From an uncultured Clostridia bacterium (GTDB lineage Bacteria; Bacillota; Clostridia; UBA1381): DNA of 64,000 nucleotides. The notes below the pieces were generated by a model. That model did no database searches, was not told where the DNA came from, and worked only from the letters and a program-made list of their open reading frames with translations. This document shows positions 35,939-44,715 of the stretch, piece after piece; within the stretch, counting starts at the first letter, position 1; each line of letters opens with the position of its first letter. The position numbers and the translations under genes were made by a program. The stretch spans positions 447,360 through 511,359 of the forward strand of contig CAKSFT010000001.1 of the NCBI GenBank assembly GCA_934454145.1. The letters are read 5' to 3'.

Positions 35939-37197
35939 CAAAGCACCTCCAAAGCTTTCTTCCCGATATCGGTTCTGTAATATTCATTCTCAAAATGCAC
36001 CGTTTTCACCTTGGCATAAGCCTTTTCCACCGCTTTGTCAAGCGTTTCGGCAGTTTGTGTGACGCCCAGCACACGTCCCCCGGAGGTGACAATTTTGCCG
36101 TTTTCCTCTTTCACGCCGGCGCAGTATATCCCTTTTCTGTCCCCGGGGAAGGTTATCTCAAATCCCGTTTCGTACTTTTTCGGATATCCTTTCGATGCCA
36201 TGACAACACAGCACGCACAGTCTTTTGAAAATTCAATGTCCATATCACCCAGCCGTCCCTCTGACACGGCAAGCATGATTTCCAGCAGGTCGGTTTTTAA
36301 AAGAGGCAGTACGACCTGGGTTTCCGGGTCGCCAAAACGGCAGTTATATTCTATAACCTTCGGCCCGTCTGCGGTCAGCATCAAGCCAAAATACAAGCAC
36401 CCGGCAAAACTTCTTCCTTCCTTGTTCATTGCGTTCATCGTGGGGATAAATATTTTTTGCATACATTCCTCTGCGATATCTTCGGTATAATAAGGGTTGG
36501 GCGCAACCGTCCCCATGCCGCCGGTGTTCAGCCCCGTGTCGCCGTCGCCCGCGCGCTTATGGTCCATTGACGACACCATCGGCACAATCACCTTTCCGTC
36601 AGTGAAGCTCAAAACAGAAACTTCGGGCCCCTCCAGAAATTCTTCCACAACAATTTTGCTGCCGCTCTCTCCGAAAACCTTATCCTCCATGATTTCTCTG
36701 ACGGCGTCCTTTGCCTCTTCTCTTGTTGCGGCGATTATCACGCCCTTTCCCAAAGCCAGCCCGTCGGCTTTTATGACAGTCGGCACCGGCGCCTTTTCTA
36801 TATATTCCAATGCCTTTTTGGGGTCGTCAAAAACCTCATACTCCGCGGTCGGGATAGAATACTTTTTCATCAAATTTTTTGAAAAAACCTTGCTTCCCTC
36901 TATTATTGCCGCATCTTTTTTGGGTCCAAAACACGGCACGCCGATGCTCTCCAGGCTGTCAACCGCCCCCAAAACCAAAGGGTCGTCCGGTGCAACAACG
37001 GCAAAGTCAATGTTGTTTTTCTTTGCAAATTTGGTTATTCCCTCTATGTCCTTGGCATTCATGCCGACACATTCCGCGTCCGCGGCAATCCCGCCGTTCC
37101 CCGGGAGGGCATATATTTTTTCCGCCTTGGGGCTTTTCTTCAGCTGTTTTATGATGGCGTGCTCGCGTCCGCCTCCGCCTACAACCATTATTTTCAT
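35938..37197 (-). CDS. purD: phosphoribosylamine-glycine ligase
   Basis: The 419-residue ATP-grasp enzyme ligates glycine to phosphoribosylamine. Signatures: the N-terminal VVGGGGREHAI, ALPGNGGIA, the ATP-grasp KADGLALGKGVI, and NTGGMGTVAPNPYY near the catalytic site, with CRFGDPETQVVLPLL. Full length. GAAAGGA lies upstream of ATG 37197. Translationally coupled to purL. Confidence 0.98.
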   Translation of the reverse strand: MKIMVVGGGGREHAIIKQLKKSPKAEKIYALPGNGGIAADAECVGMNAKDIEGITKFAKKNNIDFAVVAPDDPLVLGAVDSLESIGVPCFGPKKDAAIIEGSKVFSKNLMKKYSIPTAEYEVFDDPKKALEYIEKAPVPTVIKADGLALGKGVIIAATREEAKDAVREIMEDKVFGESGSKIVVEEFLEGPEVSVLSFTDGKVIVPMVSSMDHKRAGDGDTGLNTGGMGTVAPNPYYTEDIAEECMQKIFIPTMNAMNKEGRSFAGCLYFGLMLTADGPKVIEYNCRFGDPETQVVLPLLKTDLLEIMLAVSEGRLGDMDIEFSKDCACCVVMASKGYPKKYETGFEITFPGDRKGIYCAGVKEENGKIVTSGGRVLGVTQTAETLDKAVEKAYAKVKTVHFENEYYRTDIGKKALEVL

Positions 37198-37235
37198 AAA
37201 AAAATCAGTCCTTTCTCAAAACGCACGCCCAAAAA

Positions 37236-38420
37236 TCAATGATGGAACAATCTCATGCCGGTAAATGCCATAACCATGCCGTGCTTGTCGCATGCTTCTA
37301 TGACATTGTCGTCACGTATGGAACCGCCCGGTTCCGCGATATAGGAAACGCCGCTTTTTGCCGCCCTCTCAATGTTGTCCCCAAACGGGAAGAATGCGTC
37401 ACTCCCCAGGGCAACGCCGCGTATTTCCGCAAGATACTTTTTCTTTTCTTCTTTTGTAAATTCCTCGGGTTTTTCGGAAAACAATGTCTGCCACACCCCG
37501 TCTGCCAGGACATCTTCGCTGTCATCAGAAATATAAATGTCTATCGCGTTGTCGCGGTCGGGACGGCGCACACTGTCCAAAAACGGCAGTGAAAGCACTT
37601 TTTCGTGCTGACGCAGATGCCATATGTCGGCTTTGTTACCGGCAAGGCGCGTGCAGTGTATCCTCGACTGCTGCCCGGCGCCCACGCCGATTGCCTGCCC
37701 GTCCTTTGCAAAACACACAGAATTAGACTGTGTGTATTTCAGGGTTATAAGCGAAATTATCAAGTCCCTTTTTGCCTCCTCCGGGAGTTCCTTGTTTTTT
37801 GTCACAATGTTTTCCAAAAGTGCCTTGTCTATTCTGAAATTGTTTCTCCCCTGCGAAAATGTTATCCCAAAAACCTGCTTTGTTTCCACAGCGTCGGGGA
37901 TATAGTCCTTGTCAATCTTTACGATATTATATCCGCCTTTTCTTTTCCCTTTCAGAATCTCCAGTGCCTCCGGCTCATATCCGGGAGCGATGACCCCGTC
38001 CGACACCTCACGCGCGATGAGCCTTGCCGTGGTGACGTCGCATATGTCGGAAAGCGCAATCCAATCGCCGAAAGAACTCATTCTGTCAGTTCCGCGCGCC
38101 CTCGCATATGCCGTGGCAAGTGCAGAATCGTCAAGCCCTTCTATATCGTCCACAAAGCATGCCTTTTTCAGCTTTTCGTCCATCTTTATGCCCACTGCCG
38201 CCGAAGTCGGGCTTACGTGCTTAAAGGAGGTTGCCGCCGGCATGCCCAGGATTTCCTTTATTTCCTTCACAAGCTGCCAGCTGTTCAGCGCGTCCAGAAA
38301 ATTTATATACCCCGGCTTGCCGTTTAAAATCTCAATCGGCAAATCAGTTCCGTCCGACATATAAATCTTTGCGGGTTTCTGATTTGGGTTGCAACCGTAT
38401 TTCAGTTCAAATTCTTTCAT
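37236..38420 (-). CDS. purH: AICAR transformylase, stand-alone (PurH C-terminal domain only)
   Basis: The 394-residue product matches only the transformylase half of PurH; the N-terminal IMP cyclohydrolase (MGS-like) domain is missing. It starts directly with ELKYGCNPNQKPA and contains TSFKHVSPTSAAVG, the catalytic Lys-His pair, plus GVGAGQQSRIHCTRLAG and ALGSDAFFPFGDNIE. It transfers a formyl group from 10-formyl-THF to ZMP (AICAR). The start has GAAAGGAAA in place, so this is not a truncated gene. The adjacent purO-type gene supplies the missing cyclohydrolase step. Confidence 0.93.
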   Translation of the reverse strand: MKEFELKYGCNPNQKPAKIYMSDGTDLPIEILNGKPGYINFLDALNSWQLVKEIKEILGMPAATSFKHVSPTSAAVGIKMDEKLKKACFVDDIEGLDDSALATAYARARGTDRMSSFGDWIALSDICDVTTARLIAREVSDGVIAPGYEPEALEILKGKRKGGYNIVKIDKDYIPDAVETKQVFGITFSQGRNNFRIDKALLENIVTKNKELPEEAKRDLIISLITLKYTQSNSVCFAKDGQAIGVGAGQQSRIHCTRLAGNKADIWHLRQHEKVLSLPFLDSVRRPDRDNAIDIYISDDSEDVLADGVWQTLFSEKPEEFTKEEKKKYLAEIRGVALGSDAFFPFGDNIERAAKSGVSYIAEPGGSIRDDNVIEACDKHGMVMAFTGMRLFHH

Positions 38421-38453
38421 AATCAATTTTCCTTTCAAAAAATATTGCATGGC

Positions 38454-39173
38454 TCAGTTATTTTTATTTATCATTCTGTTTTCCGTCTTTCCGGTTCTCA
38501 AATCAACAAATCTCACATAAAGAGAAATTTTGTTATCCGCATTGAGATTTTCCCAGATTTCTTTTGTAAATGCATCAATGTCATTCCCGACAGCCACACG
38601 CTCCGGCTCTCCCGTAAAGGTCGGAATCGGGTTGCCGTCGCAGTTGTATGTGTGTATAAAATGCCCCAGCCCCGCAATTGCCGGATATGCAAAGGTATAC
38701 CTGCTGCATGCGCTCCCCTTTTCGTCCGCACTTTTCAATATGCTCATTTTATAGCTGAAATCCTCTTCAAAAAATGTCAGCATGCCGCTTATTCTCGGTG
38801 TGAAATTTGGGCTGTCGGGCTCAAACTCACGCGTCATCAGGGCGTCCTCAAAGCTTTTTCCCTCTTTTATAAAATCATATATCGTGTCGGTCTGGTCGCC
38901 GTTTGTGACAATCAGCTTGTTGTCACATGTCCTGATTGGCGAATATATAATAAGTGACGGGTCCTCAACCGCGGACTCATCAAAGGGATAGATAATCACT
39001 TCATCGCCTTTTGCCGAAAATATCCTGTTGCGGCTGTTTTCGCTTCTGCCCATGATAAAATAAGCAACAACGGCCTTCTGTCCGTCTGCACTCTTGCCGA
39101 TTATGATTCCGCGCCCCACATATGTATTGTCCTTTATCAGGTTTGCAATGTTATTTATTTCATACACGTTCAT
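38454..39173 (-). CDS. purO: PurO-type IMP cyclohydrolase
   Basis: The 239-residue protein resembles the archaeal-type IMP cyclohydrolase (PurO, PF07826) and not the PurH domain. Features: the N-terminal YVGRGIIIGKSADG, FIMGRSENSRNRIF, and the central RTCDNKLIVTNGDQTDTIYD. It closes FAICAR to IMP, the last step of the pathway. It lies between purN and the transformylase-only PurH, an arrangement that makes the assignment strong. It overlaps purN by 14 bases. AAGGAG precedes the ATG. Confidence 0.88.
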   Translation of the reverse strand: MNVYEINNIANLIKDNTYVGRGIIIGKSADGQKAVVAYFIMGRSENSRNRIFSAKGDEVIIYPFDESAVEDPSLIIYSPIRTCDNKLIVTNGDQTDTIYDFIKEGKSFEDALMTREFEPDSPNFTPRISGMLTFFEEDFSYKMSILKSADEKGSACSRYTFAYPAIAGLGHFIHTYNCDGNPIPTFTGEPERVAVGNDIDAFTKEIWENLNADNKISLYVRFVDLRTGKTENRMINKNN

Positions 39174-39786
39174 ATCTTTTCTCCTTCAAAATTCTTTTTG
39201 ACACCTGCTCCGCCGCTTTGGGAAGGATTATCCACTCTGCCTGCTCCATAACGCGCTGCTGCAGAGTTTTCGGCGAATCATTTTTCAAAACCTTGACCGC
39301 GCGCTGCATTATTATCTCTCCGCCGTCGGGGATTTCGTTTACATAATGCACTGTCGCGCCGGTCACCTTCACGCCATAGCGCAGCGCCGCCTCATGCACA
39401 TTCAGCCCATAATATCCTTTTCCGCAAAAAGACGGTATCAGCGACGGGTGTACATTTATTATTCTGCGCGCATATTTTGTCGTAAAACCCTCGCTCAATA
39501 TGCTCATAAATCCCGCCAATATAATCATATCAATGCTGTGCGCATCAATTGTCCGGCACAGCTCCATTTCAAAATCCCGGTGGCTTTTAAAAAGCTTTTT
39601 GTCAACTACTTCGTGCTCTATACCGTTTTCCTCTGCCCTTTTTATGGCATACGCGTCGGGGTTATTCGAGATGACAACAGCAATTTCTCCGTGCTTAAGC
39701 TTTCCGTTTTTCTGTGCGTCAATCAAAGCCTGAAGATTTGTCCCTCCGCCCGAAACAAGCACTGCAATCCTTGCTTTTTTCAGCAT
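39160..39786 (-). CDS. purN: phosphoribosylglycinamide formyltransferase
   Basis: The 208-residue folate-dependent GAR transformylase has the N-terminal VLVSGGGTNLQALID, the catalytic NVHPSLIPSF with Asn-His, and GATVHYVNEIPDGGEII. It starts inside the end of purM (7-base overlap) and its end overlaps the purO-type gene, so all three are translationally coupled. Confidence 0.97.
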   Translation of the reverse strand: MLKKARIAVLVSGGGTNLQALIDAQKNGKLKHGEIAVVISNNPDAYAIKRAEENGIEHEVVDKKLFKSHRDFEMELCRTIDAHSIDMIILAGFMSILSEGFTTKYARRIINVHPSLIPSFCGKGYYGLNVHEAALRYGVKVTGATVHYVNEIPDGGEIIMQRAVKVLKNDSPKTLQQRVMEQAEWIILPKAAEQVSKRILKEKRYERV

Positions 39787-40817
39787 ATCACAACACTCTC
39801 CTCCGACTTTGCAATTTCGCCCATTATATATGCGTCCTCACCGTTTTGTTTCAAAATTTTCACTGCCTCATCGGCGTCCTCTTTGCCGACAACAACACTC
39901 ATTCCCACGCCCATGTTGAAGGTGTTAAACATGTCACGTTCCGATATATTCCCCGTTTTTTTAATCATATCAAATATCGGCAAAACCTTCACCGCATTCT
40001 TTTCGATTTTTGCCCCGAAGCCCTTCGGGATACTTCTGGGTATGTTTTCATAAAATCCGCCGCCTGTGATATGCGACACCGCCTTGACCGTCACCCTCTC
40101 AAACAGTGCAAGCATGGGCTTTACATAAATCTTTGTCGGCGCAAGCAGTGCCTCGCCCACCGACCTTCCGCCCAGCGCGTCAACCGGTGTTGTTATGTTG
40201 CTATTTTCCACATCAAAAACCTTGCGCACCAGAGAAAATCCGTTTGAGTGCACGCCTGATGACGGCAGTGCCAGCACGATGTCGCCCTCTTTTATCTTCG
40301 AGTTGTCCAGCACCTTTTCCTTGTCCACAACACCGACAGAAAACCCTGCCAGGTCATATTCGTCCTCGGGATAAAATCCCGGCATTTCTGCCGTTTCGCC
40401 GCCTACCAGGGCGCACCCTGCCTGCACACACCCCTCGGCAACACCTTTTACAATCTGTGCAACCTTTTCGGGATAGTTCTTGCCGACCGCTATGTAGTCC
40501 AAAAACAAAAGCGGCTTTGCTCCGCAGCAGATTATGTCATTTACACACATTGCCACACAGTCAATCCCCACGCTGTCGTGCTTGTCCATGATGAATGCAA
40601 GCTTCAGCTTTGTCCCGACACCGTCCGTTCCGCTCACCAGCACCGGTCTTTTTATGCCGGTCAGGTCAAGCTCAAAAAGTCCGCCAAAGCCGCCGATGTC
40701 AGACATTGCCCCCGGCGTCATTGTCCTCTTTATGTGTTGTTTCATCAGTTCCACGGCTTTATATCCTGCCGTGATGTCCACGCCTGCTTCCTTATAACTC
40801 TCGCTGTAGCTTTTCAT
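39780..40817 (-). CDS. purM: phosphoribosylformylglycinamidine cyclo-ligase
   Basis: The 345-residue AIR synthetase shows SYKEAGVDITAGYKAV at the N-terminus, the GTDGVGTKLKLAF nucleotide motif, GGETAEMPGFY, and SSGVHSNGFSLVRKV. Complete length. It begins 7 bases after purF with GAAGGGA upstream. Confidence 0.98.
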   Translation of the reverse strand: MKSYSESYKEAGVDITAGYKAVELMKQHIKRTMTPGAMSDIGGFGGLFELDLTGIKRPVLVSGTDGVGTKLKLAFIMDKHDSVGIDCVAMCVNDIICCGAKPLLFLDYIAVGKNYPEKVAQIVKGVAEGCVQAGCALVGGETAEMPGFYPEDEYDLAGFSVGVVDKEKVLDNSKIKEGDIVLALPSSGVHSNGFSLVRKVFDVENSNITTPVDALGGRSVGEALLAPTKIYVKPMLALFERVTVKAVSHITGGGFYENIPRSIPKGFGAKIEKNAVKVLPIFDMIKKTGNISERDMFNTFNMGVGMSVVVGKEDADEAVKILKQNGEDAYIMGEIAKSEESVVIC

Positions 40818-40824
40818 ATTCCCT

Positions 40825-42264
40825 TCACCCGTTCCTTTCTTTTTCGTTTATTTTGTGTTCAAATCTGTTTTTTCCGGAATCATCGGGGATTTCCGTCGGA
40901 TAATTGTTGTCAAAGCATGCACTGCAATATCCGCAGCCCTTTTTTGTGCCTATAAGCATCGAAAGGTGCTCCGGGCTTAGATATCCCAGGCTGTCCACCC
41001 CGATAATCTCTGCAATCTCTTCCACGGTATGCTTGCACGCAATCAGACTTTCACGCGAGTCTATGTCTGTGCCGTAATAACACGGGTTCAGAAAAGGCGG
41101 TGCGGAAACTCTCATATGCACTTCTGTCGCGCCTGCCTCACGCAAAAGCTTGACAATCCTTGCGCTTGTGGTTCCGCGCACAATCGAGTCATCAATAAGC
41201 ACAACACGCTTTCCTTTCACCGTTTCGGATATGGTGTTCAGCTTTATGCGCACCTTGTCCTCTCTCGACTTCTGTCCCGGCGAGATGAAAGTTCTGCCTA
41301 TGTATTTGTTTTTGATAAATCCCATTCCGTAAGGGATTCCCGACTGTCTGGAATATCCAATAGCCGCGTCAATGCCCGAGTCCGGCACGCCGATTACCAC
41401 ATCTGCCTGCACAGGGTGCTCCAAAGCCAGGCACGCCCCGGCCTTGAGCCGCGCGCAGTGCACGCTCACCCCGTCAATCACAGAGTCGGGGCGCGCAAAA
41501 TATATATACTCAAAAATACAAATCGAAGGTTTAACCTTTTGGCAGTGTTCCTTAATTGAACGCACGCCATTTTTGTCAAAAACAACAATTTCCCCCGGCT
41601 CAATATCACGAATAAACTCCGCCCCGACTGCGTCAAGCGCACAGCTTTCCGACGCGGTGATATACACCCCGTCCGCCGTTTTTCCATAGCAAAGCGGTCT
41701 GAATCCATTCTCATCACGCGCCGCAATCAGCTTTGACGGCGACATTATCACCAGTGAATACGCACCCTTGATTCTGTCCATGGCGCGGTTCACCGCCTCT
41801 TCGATAGACGGAGAATTAAGCCGCTCCTTTGTTATTATATAAGAAATTACTTCCGTGTCGGAGGTTGTGTGAAATATCGAGCCTTCCAACTCCAGCTCCC
41901 GGCGCAGCTGCCACGAATTCGTGAGGTTTCCGTTGTGGGCAAGCGCCATTCTTCCCTTGACGTGATTCACCATAATCGGCTGTGCATTGAGGCGTCCGTC
42001 TGTGCCGGTTGTGCCATATCTCACATGCCCCACTGCCATGTTCCCTTCGCCCAATCCAGAGAGCTTGTCACTCGTAAACACATCATTCACAAGCCCCACT
42101 TCCTTGTAGGCATTGAAAAGCCCGTCATCATTCACCACAATCCCGGCGCTTTCCTGTCCTCTGTGCTGCAAAGCAAAAAGCCCATAATATACAGTGGGGG
42201 CAAGGTCACATCTTTTGTCCGCAAAAGCGCCGAAAACCCCGCATTCTTCATGTAATTTATTCAT
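40825..42264 (-). CDS. purF: amidophosphoribosyltransferase
   Basis: The 479-residue protein catalyses the committed step, PRPP plus glutamine to phosphoribosylamine. A short propeptide (MNKLHEE) precedes the catalytic Cys in CGVFGAF, as in the self-processed Bacillus-type enzyme. Other signatures are RYGTTG, NGNLTN and the PRPP loop VLIDDSIVRGTT. C-terminal cysteines (GCGYCSACF region) and one in the IEYIYFARPDS region may hold the 4Fe-4S cluster of this class. GGAG precedes ATG 42264. Confidence 0.97.
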   Translation of the reverse strand: MNKLHEECGVFGAFADKRCDLAPTVYYGLFALQHRGQESAGIVVNDDGLFNAYKEVGLVNDVFTSDKLSGLGEGNMAVGHVRYGTTGTDGRLNAQPIMVNHVKGRMALAHNGNLTNSWQLRRELELEGSIFHTTSDTEVISYIITKERLNSPSIEEAVNRAMDRIKGAYSLVIMSPSKLIAARDENGFRPLCYGKTADGVYITASESCALDAVGAEFIRDIEPGEIVVFDKNGVRSIKEHCQKVKPSICIFEYIYFARPDSVIDGVSVHCARLKAGACLALEHPVQADVVIGVPDSGIDAAIGYSRQSGIPYGMGFIKNKYIGRTFISPGQKSREDKVRIKLNTISETVKGKRVVLIDDSIVRGTTSARIVKLLREAGATEVHMRVSAPPFLNPCYYGTDIDSRESLIACKHTVEEIAEIIGVDSLGYLSPEHLSMLIGTKKGCGYCSACFDNNYPTEIPDDSGKNRFEHKINEKERNG

Positions 42265-42293
42265 TGTCGTTCTCCTTTTTCCGCTGCTTGTCC

Positions 42294-42326
42294 GGGGCTA
42301 AAAAAACAATTGATTTTTTAAGCCCC
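42294..42326. other. strong hairpin in the purC-purF gap
   Basis: GGGGCT plus an A-run (42294-42306) pairs with a T-run plus AGCCCC (42313-42326). The T-run TTTTTATTAAT follows on the plus strand, so as an intrinsic terminator it points against the operon. On the operon strand it is only a stable intercistronic hairpin, perhaps blocking antisense transcription or shaping mRNA decay. Confidence 0.5.
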
Positions 42327-42363
42327 TTTTTATTAATATTGTCAATAGCTTCCTAACCACAAA

Positions 42364-42388
42364 GGCGTGCAGAAAATATCCGCACGCC
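42364..42388 (-). terminator. possible weak terminator after purC
   Basis: GGCGTGC (42364-42370) pairs with GCACGCC (42382-42388). On the minus strand it is followed by TTTGTGG, a short T-rich tract. It would give partial termination between purC and purF. Confidence 0.4.
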
Positions 42389-42397
42389 AAACCATGT

Positions 42398-43108
42398 TTA
42401 TTCTCCCAATAAACGCTTCAAAATCTCTTTATATGCGTCTTCAACACCGCCCAAATCTCTTCTGAAACGGTCTTTGTCAAGCTTTTCATGGCTCACAGAG
42501 TCCCAGAATCTGCATGTATCCGGCGAAATTTCATCTGCAAGTACAATCTGCCCATCGGCAGTTTTCCCAAATTCCAGTTTGAAATCTATAAGCTCAATGT
42601 TTGCTTCCTTCAGGTACTCTGTCAGAATATCGTTCACCTTCAGGGCATACTCCGAGATAAGCCTGAGTTCCTCCTCCGTGCAGTATTCCATTGCAAGAAT
42701 GTGATATTCGTTGACCATCGGGTCGCCCAGAGCATCGTCTTTGTAGCAAAACTCCAAAACCGTTTTCTTCATTTTTGTGCCTTCTTCCAGCCCGAGACGC
42801 TTTGCCAAAGAGCCGGCCGCAATATTCCTTACGATAACCTCCAGCGGCACAATCTTCACTTTTTTCACAACAGTTTCGCAGTCCGAAAGCTCCTCAACAA
42901 AATGAGTCGGCACACCGTTTTTCTCCAAAAGCTTCATAAGATGGTTTGTCACGCGGTTGTTGATTGCACCCTTGCCGAGAATTGTGCCTTTTTTGAGTCC
43001 GTTAAAGGCTGTTGCATCGTCCTTATAGGAAACTATGCACAAATTCTCAACATCTGTCGCAAAAACCTTTTTTGCTTTTCCTTCATACATCTGCTCTGTC
43101 TTTTTCAT
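42398..43108 (-). CDS. purC: SAICAR synthetase
   Basis: The 236-residue enzyme joins aspartate to CAIR. Visible: the N-terminal MYEGKAKKVF, SYKDDATAFNG, NRVTNHLMKLLE, PLEVIVRNIAAGSLAKRLG and LADEISPDTCRFWD. ATG 43108 has GGAAGGAAC upstream; the earlier in-frame start has none. It follows purE closely. Confidence 0.97.
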   Translation of the reverse strand: MKKTEQMYEGKAKKVFATDVENLCIVSYKDDATAFNGLKKGTILGKGAINNRVTNHLMKLLEKNGVPTHFVEELSDCETVVKKVKIVPLEVIVRNIAAGSLAKRLGLEEGTKMKKTVLEFCYKDDALGDPMVNEYHILAMEYCTEEELRLISEYALKVNDILTEYLKEANIELIDFKLEFGKTADGQIVLADEISPDTCRFWDSVSHEKLDKDRFRRDLGGVEDAYKEILKRLLGE

Positions 43109-43145
43109 TTTTCTGTTCCTTCCTTTCCGCAAACACCGTTTTTAT

Positions 43146-43637
43146 TTAATTGTATTTTTCTTCAATCACTCTGTTTTTTTCCAAAACCTTCTTTGCGCCG
43201 CTCTCTCGTGCCTCCAAAAGCTTGTCCGCCAGGCTCTTTTCTTCCAAAGAAAGAATCTGCACAGCCAAAAGCGCCGCATTCTCCGCGCCGTCAATCGCCA
43301 CTGTCGCCACAGGTATCCCGGAGGGCATCTGCACCGTGGACAAAAGCGCGTCCATGCCGTCCAGCGTTGACGACTTTATCGGAATCCCGATGACAGGCAA
43401 GGTTGTGTTTGCCGCCAGCGCCCCCGCCAGGTGCGCTGCCTTCCCTGCCGCCGCGATTATCACGCCGAATCCGTTTTCCCTTGCGCTTTCCGAAAAAACC
43501 TTTGCCTCCGCCGGCGTCCTGTGTGCGGAAAACACATGCACCTCTGTCGGCACGCCGAATTCTTTCAGTTTCAAAACAGCTTTTTCCACAACTGGCAAAT
43601 CGCTGTCGCTCCCCATTATAACTGCCGCTTTTTTCAT
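43146..43637 (-). CDS. purE: N5-carboxyaminoimidazole ribonucleotide mutase
   Basis: The 163-residue protein opens VIMGSDSDLPVVEKAV and has VFSAHRTPAEA and IIAAAGKAAHLAG, the PurE active-site signatures. The sequence pattern is that of bacterial PurE; no purK is present in the operon, so either purK is elsewhere or the enzyme uses CO2-derived carboxylation without it. It is the first gene of the purine operon, directly behind the ZTP riboswitch. Confidence 0.97.
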   Translation of the reverse strand: MKKAAVIMGSDSDLPVVEKAVLKLKEFGVPTEVHVFSAHRTPAEAKVFSESARENGFGVIIAAAGKAAHLAGALAANTTLPVIGIPIKSSTLDGMDALLSTVQMPSGIPVATVAIDGAENAALLAVQILSLEEKSLADKLLEARESGAKKVLEKNRVIEEKYN

Positions 43638-43665
43638 ACATCACACCCCTGTTTTACAAAAAAGT

Positions 43666-43711
43666 TAAAATCAAAAAGGACAGACTCACCCCCAAACAGG
43701 ATAAGTCTGCC
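43666..43711 (-). terminator. riboswitch-controlled terminator before purE
   Basis: On the minus strand GGCAGACT (43704-43711) pairs with AGTCTGTCC (43678-43686), followed by TTTTTGATTTT (43666-43677). The 5' arm overlaps the 3' arm of the riboswitch hairpin, so the two folds exclude each other. Confidence 0.75.
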
Positions 43712-43777
43712 CAGACGGTCGGCATAAGCATGTTGATTTGCTCCCATGCGGTACTCCGCTTATCCGTCAGTCACAAA
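43705..43777 (-). ncRNA. ZTP (pfl) riboswitch
   Basis: Read on the minus strand, the leader contains GTGACTGACGG (43764-43774), then GGAGTACCGCATGGGAGC, a linker, and CCGTCTGGGCAGAC (43705-43718). The last block is the conserved CCGxCTGGGC hairpin/pseudoknot of the pfl RNA, which binds ZMP/ZTP. Ligand binding should hold CAGAC in this hairpin and prevent the overlapping terminator, switching the operon on. That is the known logic of the class and fits a purine operon. Exact 5' and 3' limits are approximate. Confidence 0.85.
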
Positions 43778-43799
43778 CAACATTTATTTTTACACCTTG

Positions 43800-43828
43800 A
43801 GTATACCATACCGTCATATCAGTGTCAA
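43800..43828 (-). promoter_or_regulatory. purine operon promoter
   Basis: Minus strand: perfect TTGACA (43823-43828), 17-base spacer, TATACT (43800-43805). The riboswitch begins about 25 bases downstream. Confidence 0.8.
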
Positions 43829-43898
43829 TATACAAATATAATTTTTGTGTATTCCTTATAAAAATATTTTTTTACAGCTGATTTTAATATAAGAATTT

Positions 43899-44600
43899 TT
43901 ATTCCACAGTTATTATTTCAAGAGGATTTATCGCTTTGTCGTCCTTGTACATTTCAAAATGCAGGTGCGCACCGTCGGTCAGGTCGCCCACGGCTGTAGT
44001 CCCCACTCTGCCGACTGTTTCTCCGCAGTGCAGTTCATCTCCCACATTTACCAAATCGGTCTCGCCCAGGTTCGCATAAAGTGACTTGTACCCGTTTTGG
44101 TGATCAATCAATATACAGCCGCCCATGTTGTTGCTGTATATCTTTTCCACAACTCCGTTTTCACACACATACGCATCATCGCCCTCTTTTGCTTCGATGT
44201 CTATGCCGGAATGTGTCCTCCAGTCGCCCAGTTTTTCAAATTTCACCAGTTCTCCGCCGGAGAATTCCGCAACCACTTTTCCCGATGCCGGCATTATCGG
44301 CAAAAATTCGTCCACTTCTTCCTTTGCCGCTGTTTCCTCCGCCGGCTGTGTTGTTTCCGGTTCCGGCTCTATGACAACAACCTCCGGCTCCTGTTTTTCC
44401 TCTTGCTGTGCGGCAATCGGCGGTTCGTCCAAGTCTTCATAGTCCACAAAGTTCTCCATTGCAATATTTTCCGGTTTTTCCGCCGTGTCTTTATTCTTCA
44501 TCAAATCGCCCACATAGCCCACCAATGCAACCACAGCGGCGCATCCGCAGAGAGCTATGTAGAAGCCCCCGTTTTTCCCAAGTTTTTTCATGTTTTTCAA
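43899..44600 (-). CDS. M23-family (LytM-like) membrane-anchored protein, SpoIIQ-like
   Basis: The 233-residue product has one membrane helix (about 12-31), an acidic Pro/Glu-rich spacer (about 45-100) and a C-terminal M23 domain (about 105-230). The domain keeps HSGIDIEA and HLHFEMY, the HxxxD and HxH zinc ligands. This architecture and length match SpoIIQ of Clostridia, which spans the forespore membrane and retains zinc binding there; a general cell-wall peptidase or EnvC-like activator remains possible. TTG 44600 is preferred because AGGAGGT is 7 bases upstream; ATG 44591 is too far from it. It follows rex by about 115 bases. Confidence 0.7.
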   Translation of the reverse strand: MKNMKKLGKNGGFYIALCGCAAVVALVGYVGDLMKNKDTAEKPENIAMENFVDYEDLDEPPIAAQQEEKQEPEVVVIEPEPETTQPAEETAAKEEVDEFLPIMPASGKVVAEFSGGELVKFEKLGDWRTHSGIDIEAKEGDDAYVCENGVVEKIYSNNMGGCILIDHQNGYKSLYANLGETDLVNVGDELHCGETVGRVGTTAVGDLTDGAHLHFEMYKDDKAINPLEIITVE

Positions 44601-44715
44601 AATCAGTACCTCCTAAATTCATTGATACTGATATTTTCCCTCATTCTGCGGTTATTATACCAAAAAACAGGATTTAAACATTAAATTTTCTTACTTTGGA
44701 AAAACAAATTTTTGA

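Noticed and set aside
37236..38420. PurH thought to be truncated or frameshifted at its N-terminus
   Set aside because: The reading frame begins with a good ribosome site exactly at the transformylase domain, no cyclohydrolase remnant lies upstream, and a PurO-type gene fills the gap.
42294..42326. Hairpin taken as a terminator of the purine operon
   Set aside because: The T-run lies on the plus strand only; on the operon strand the stem is followed by GGACAAG.
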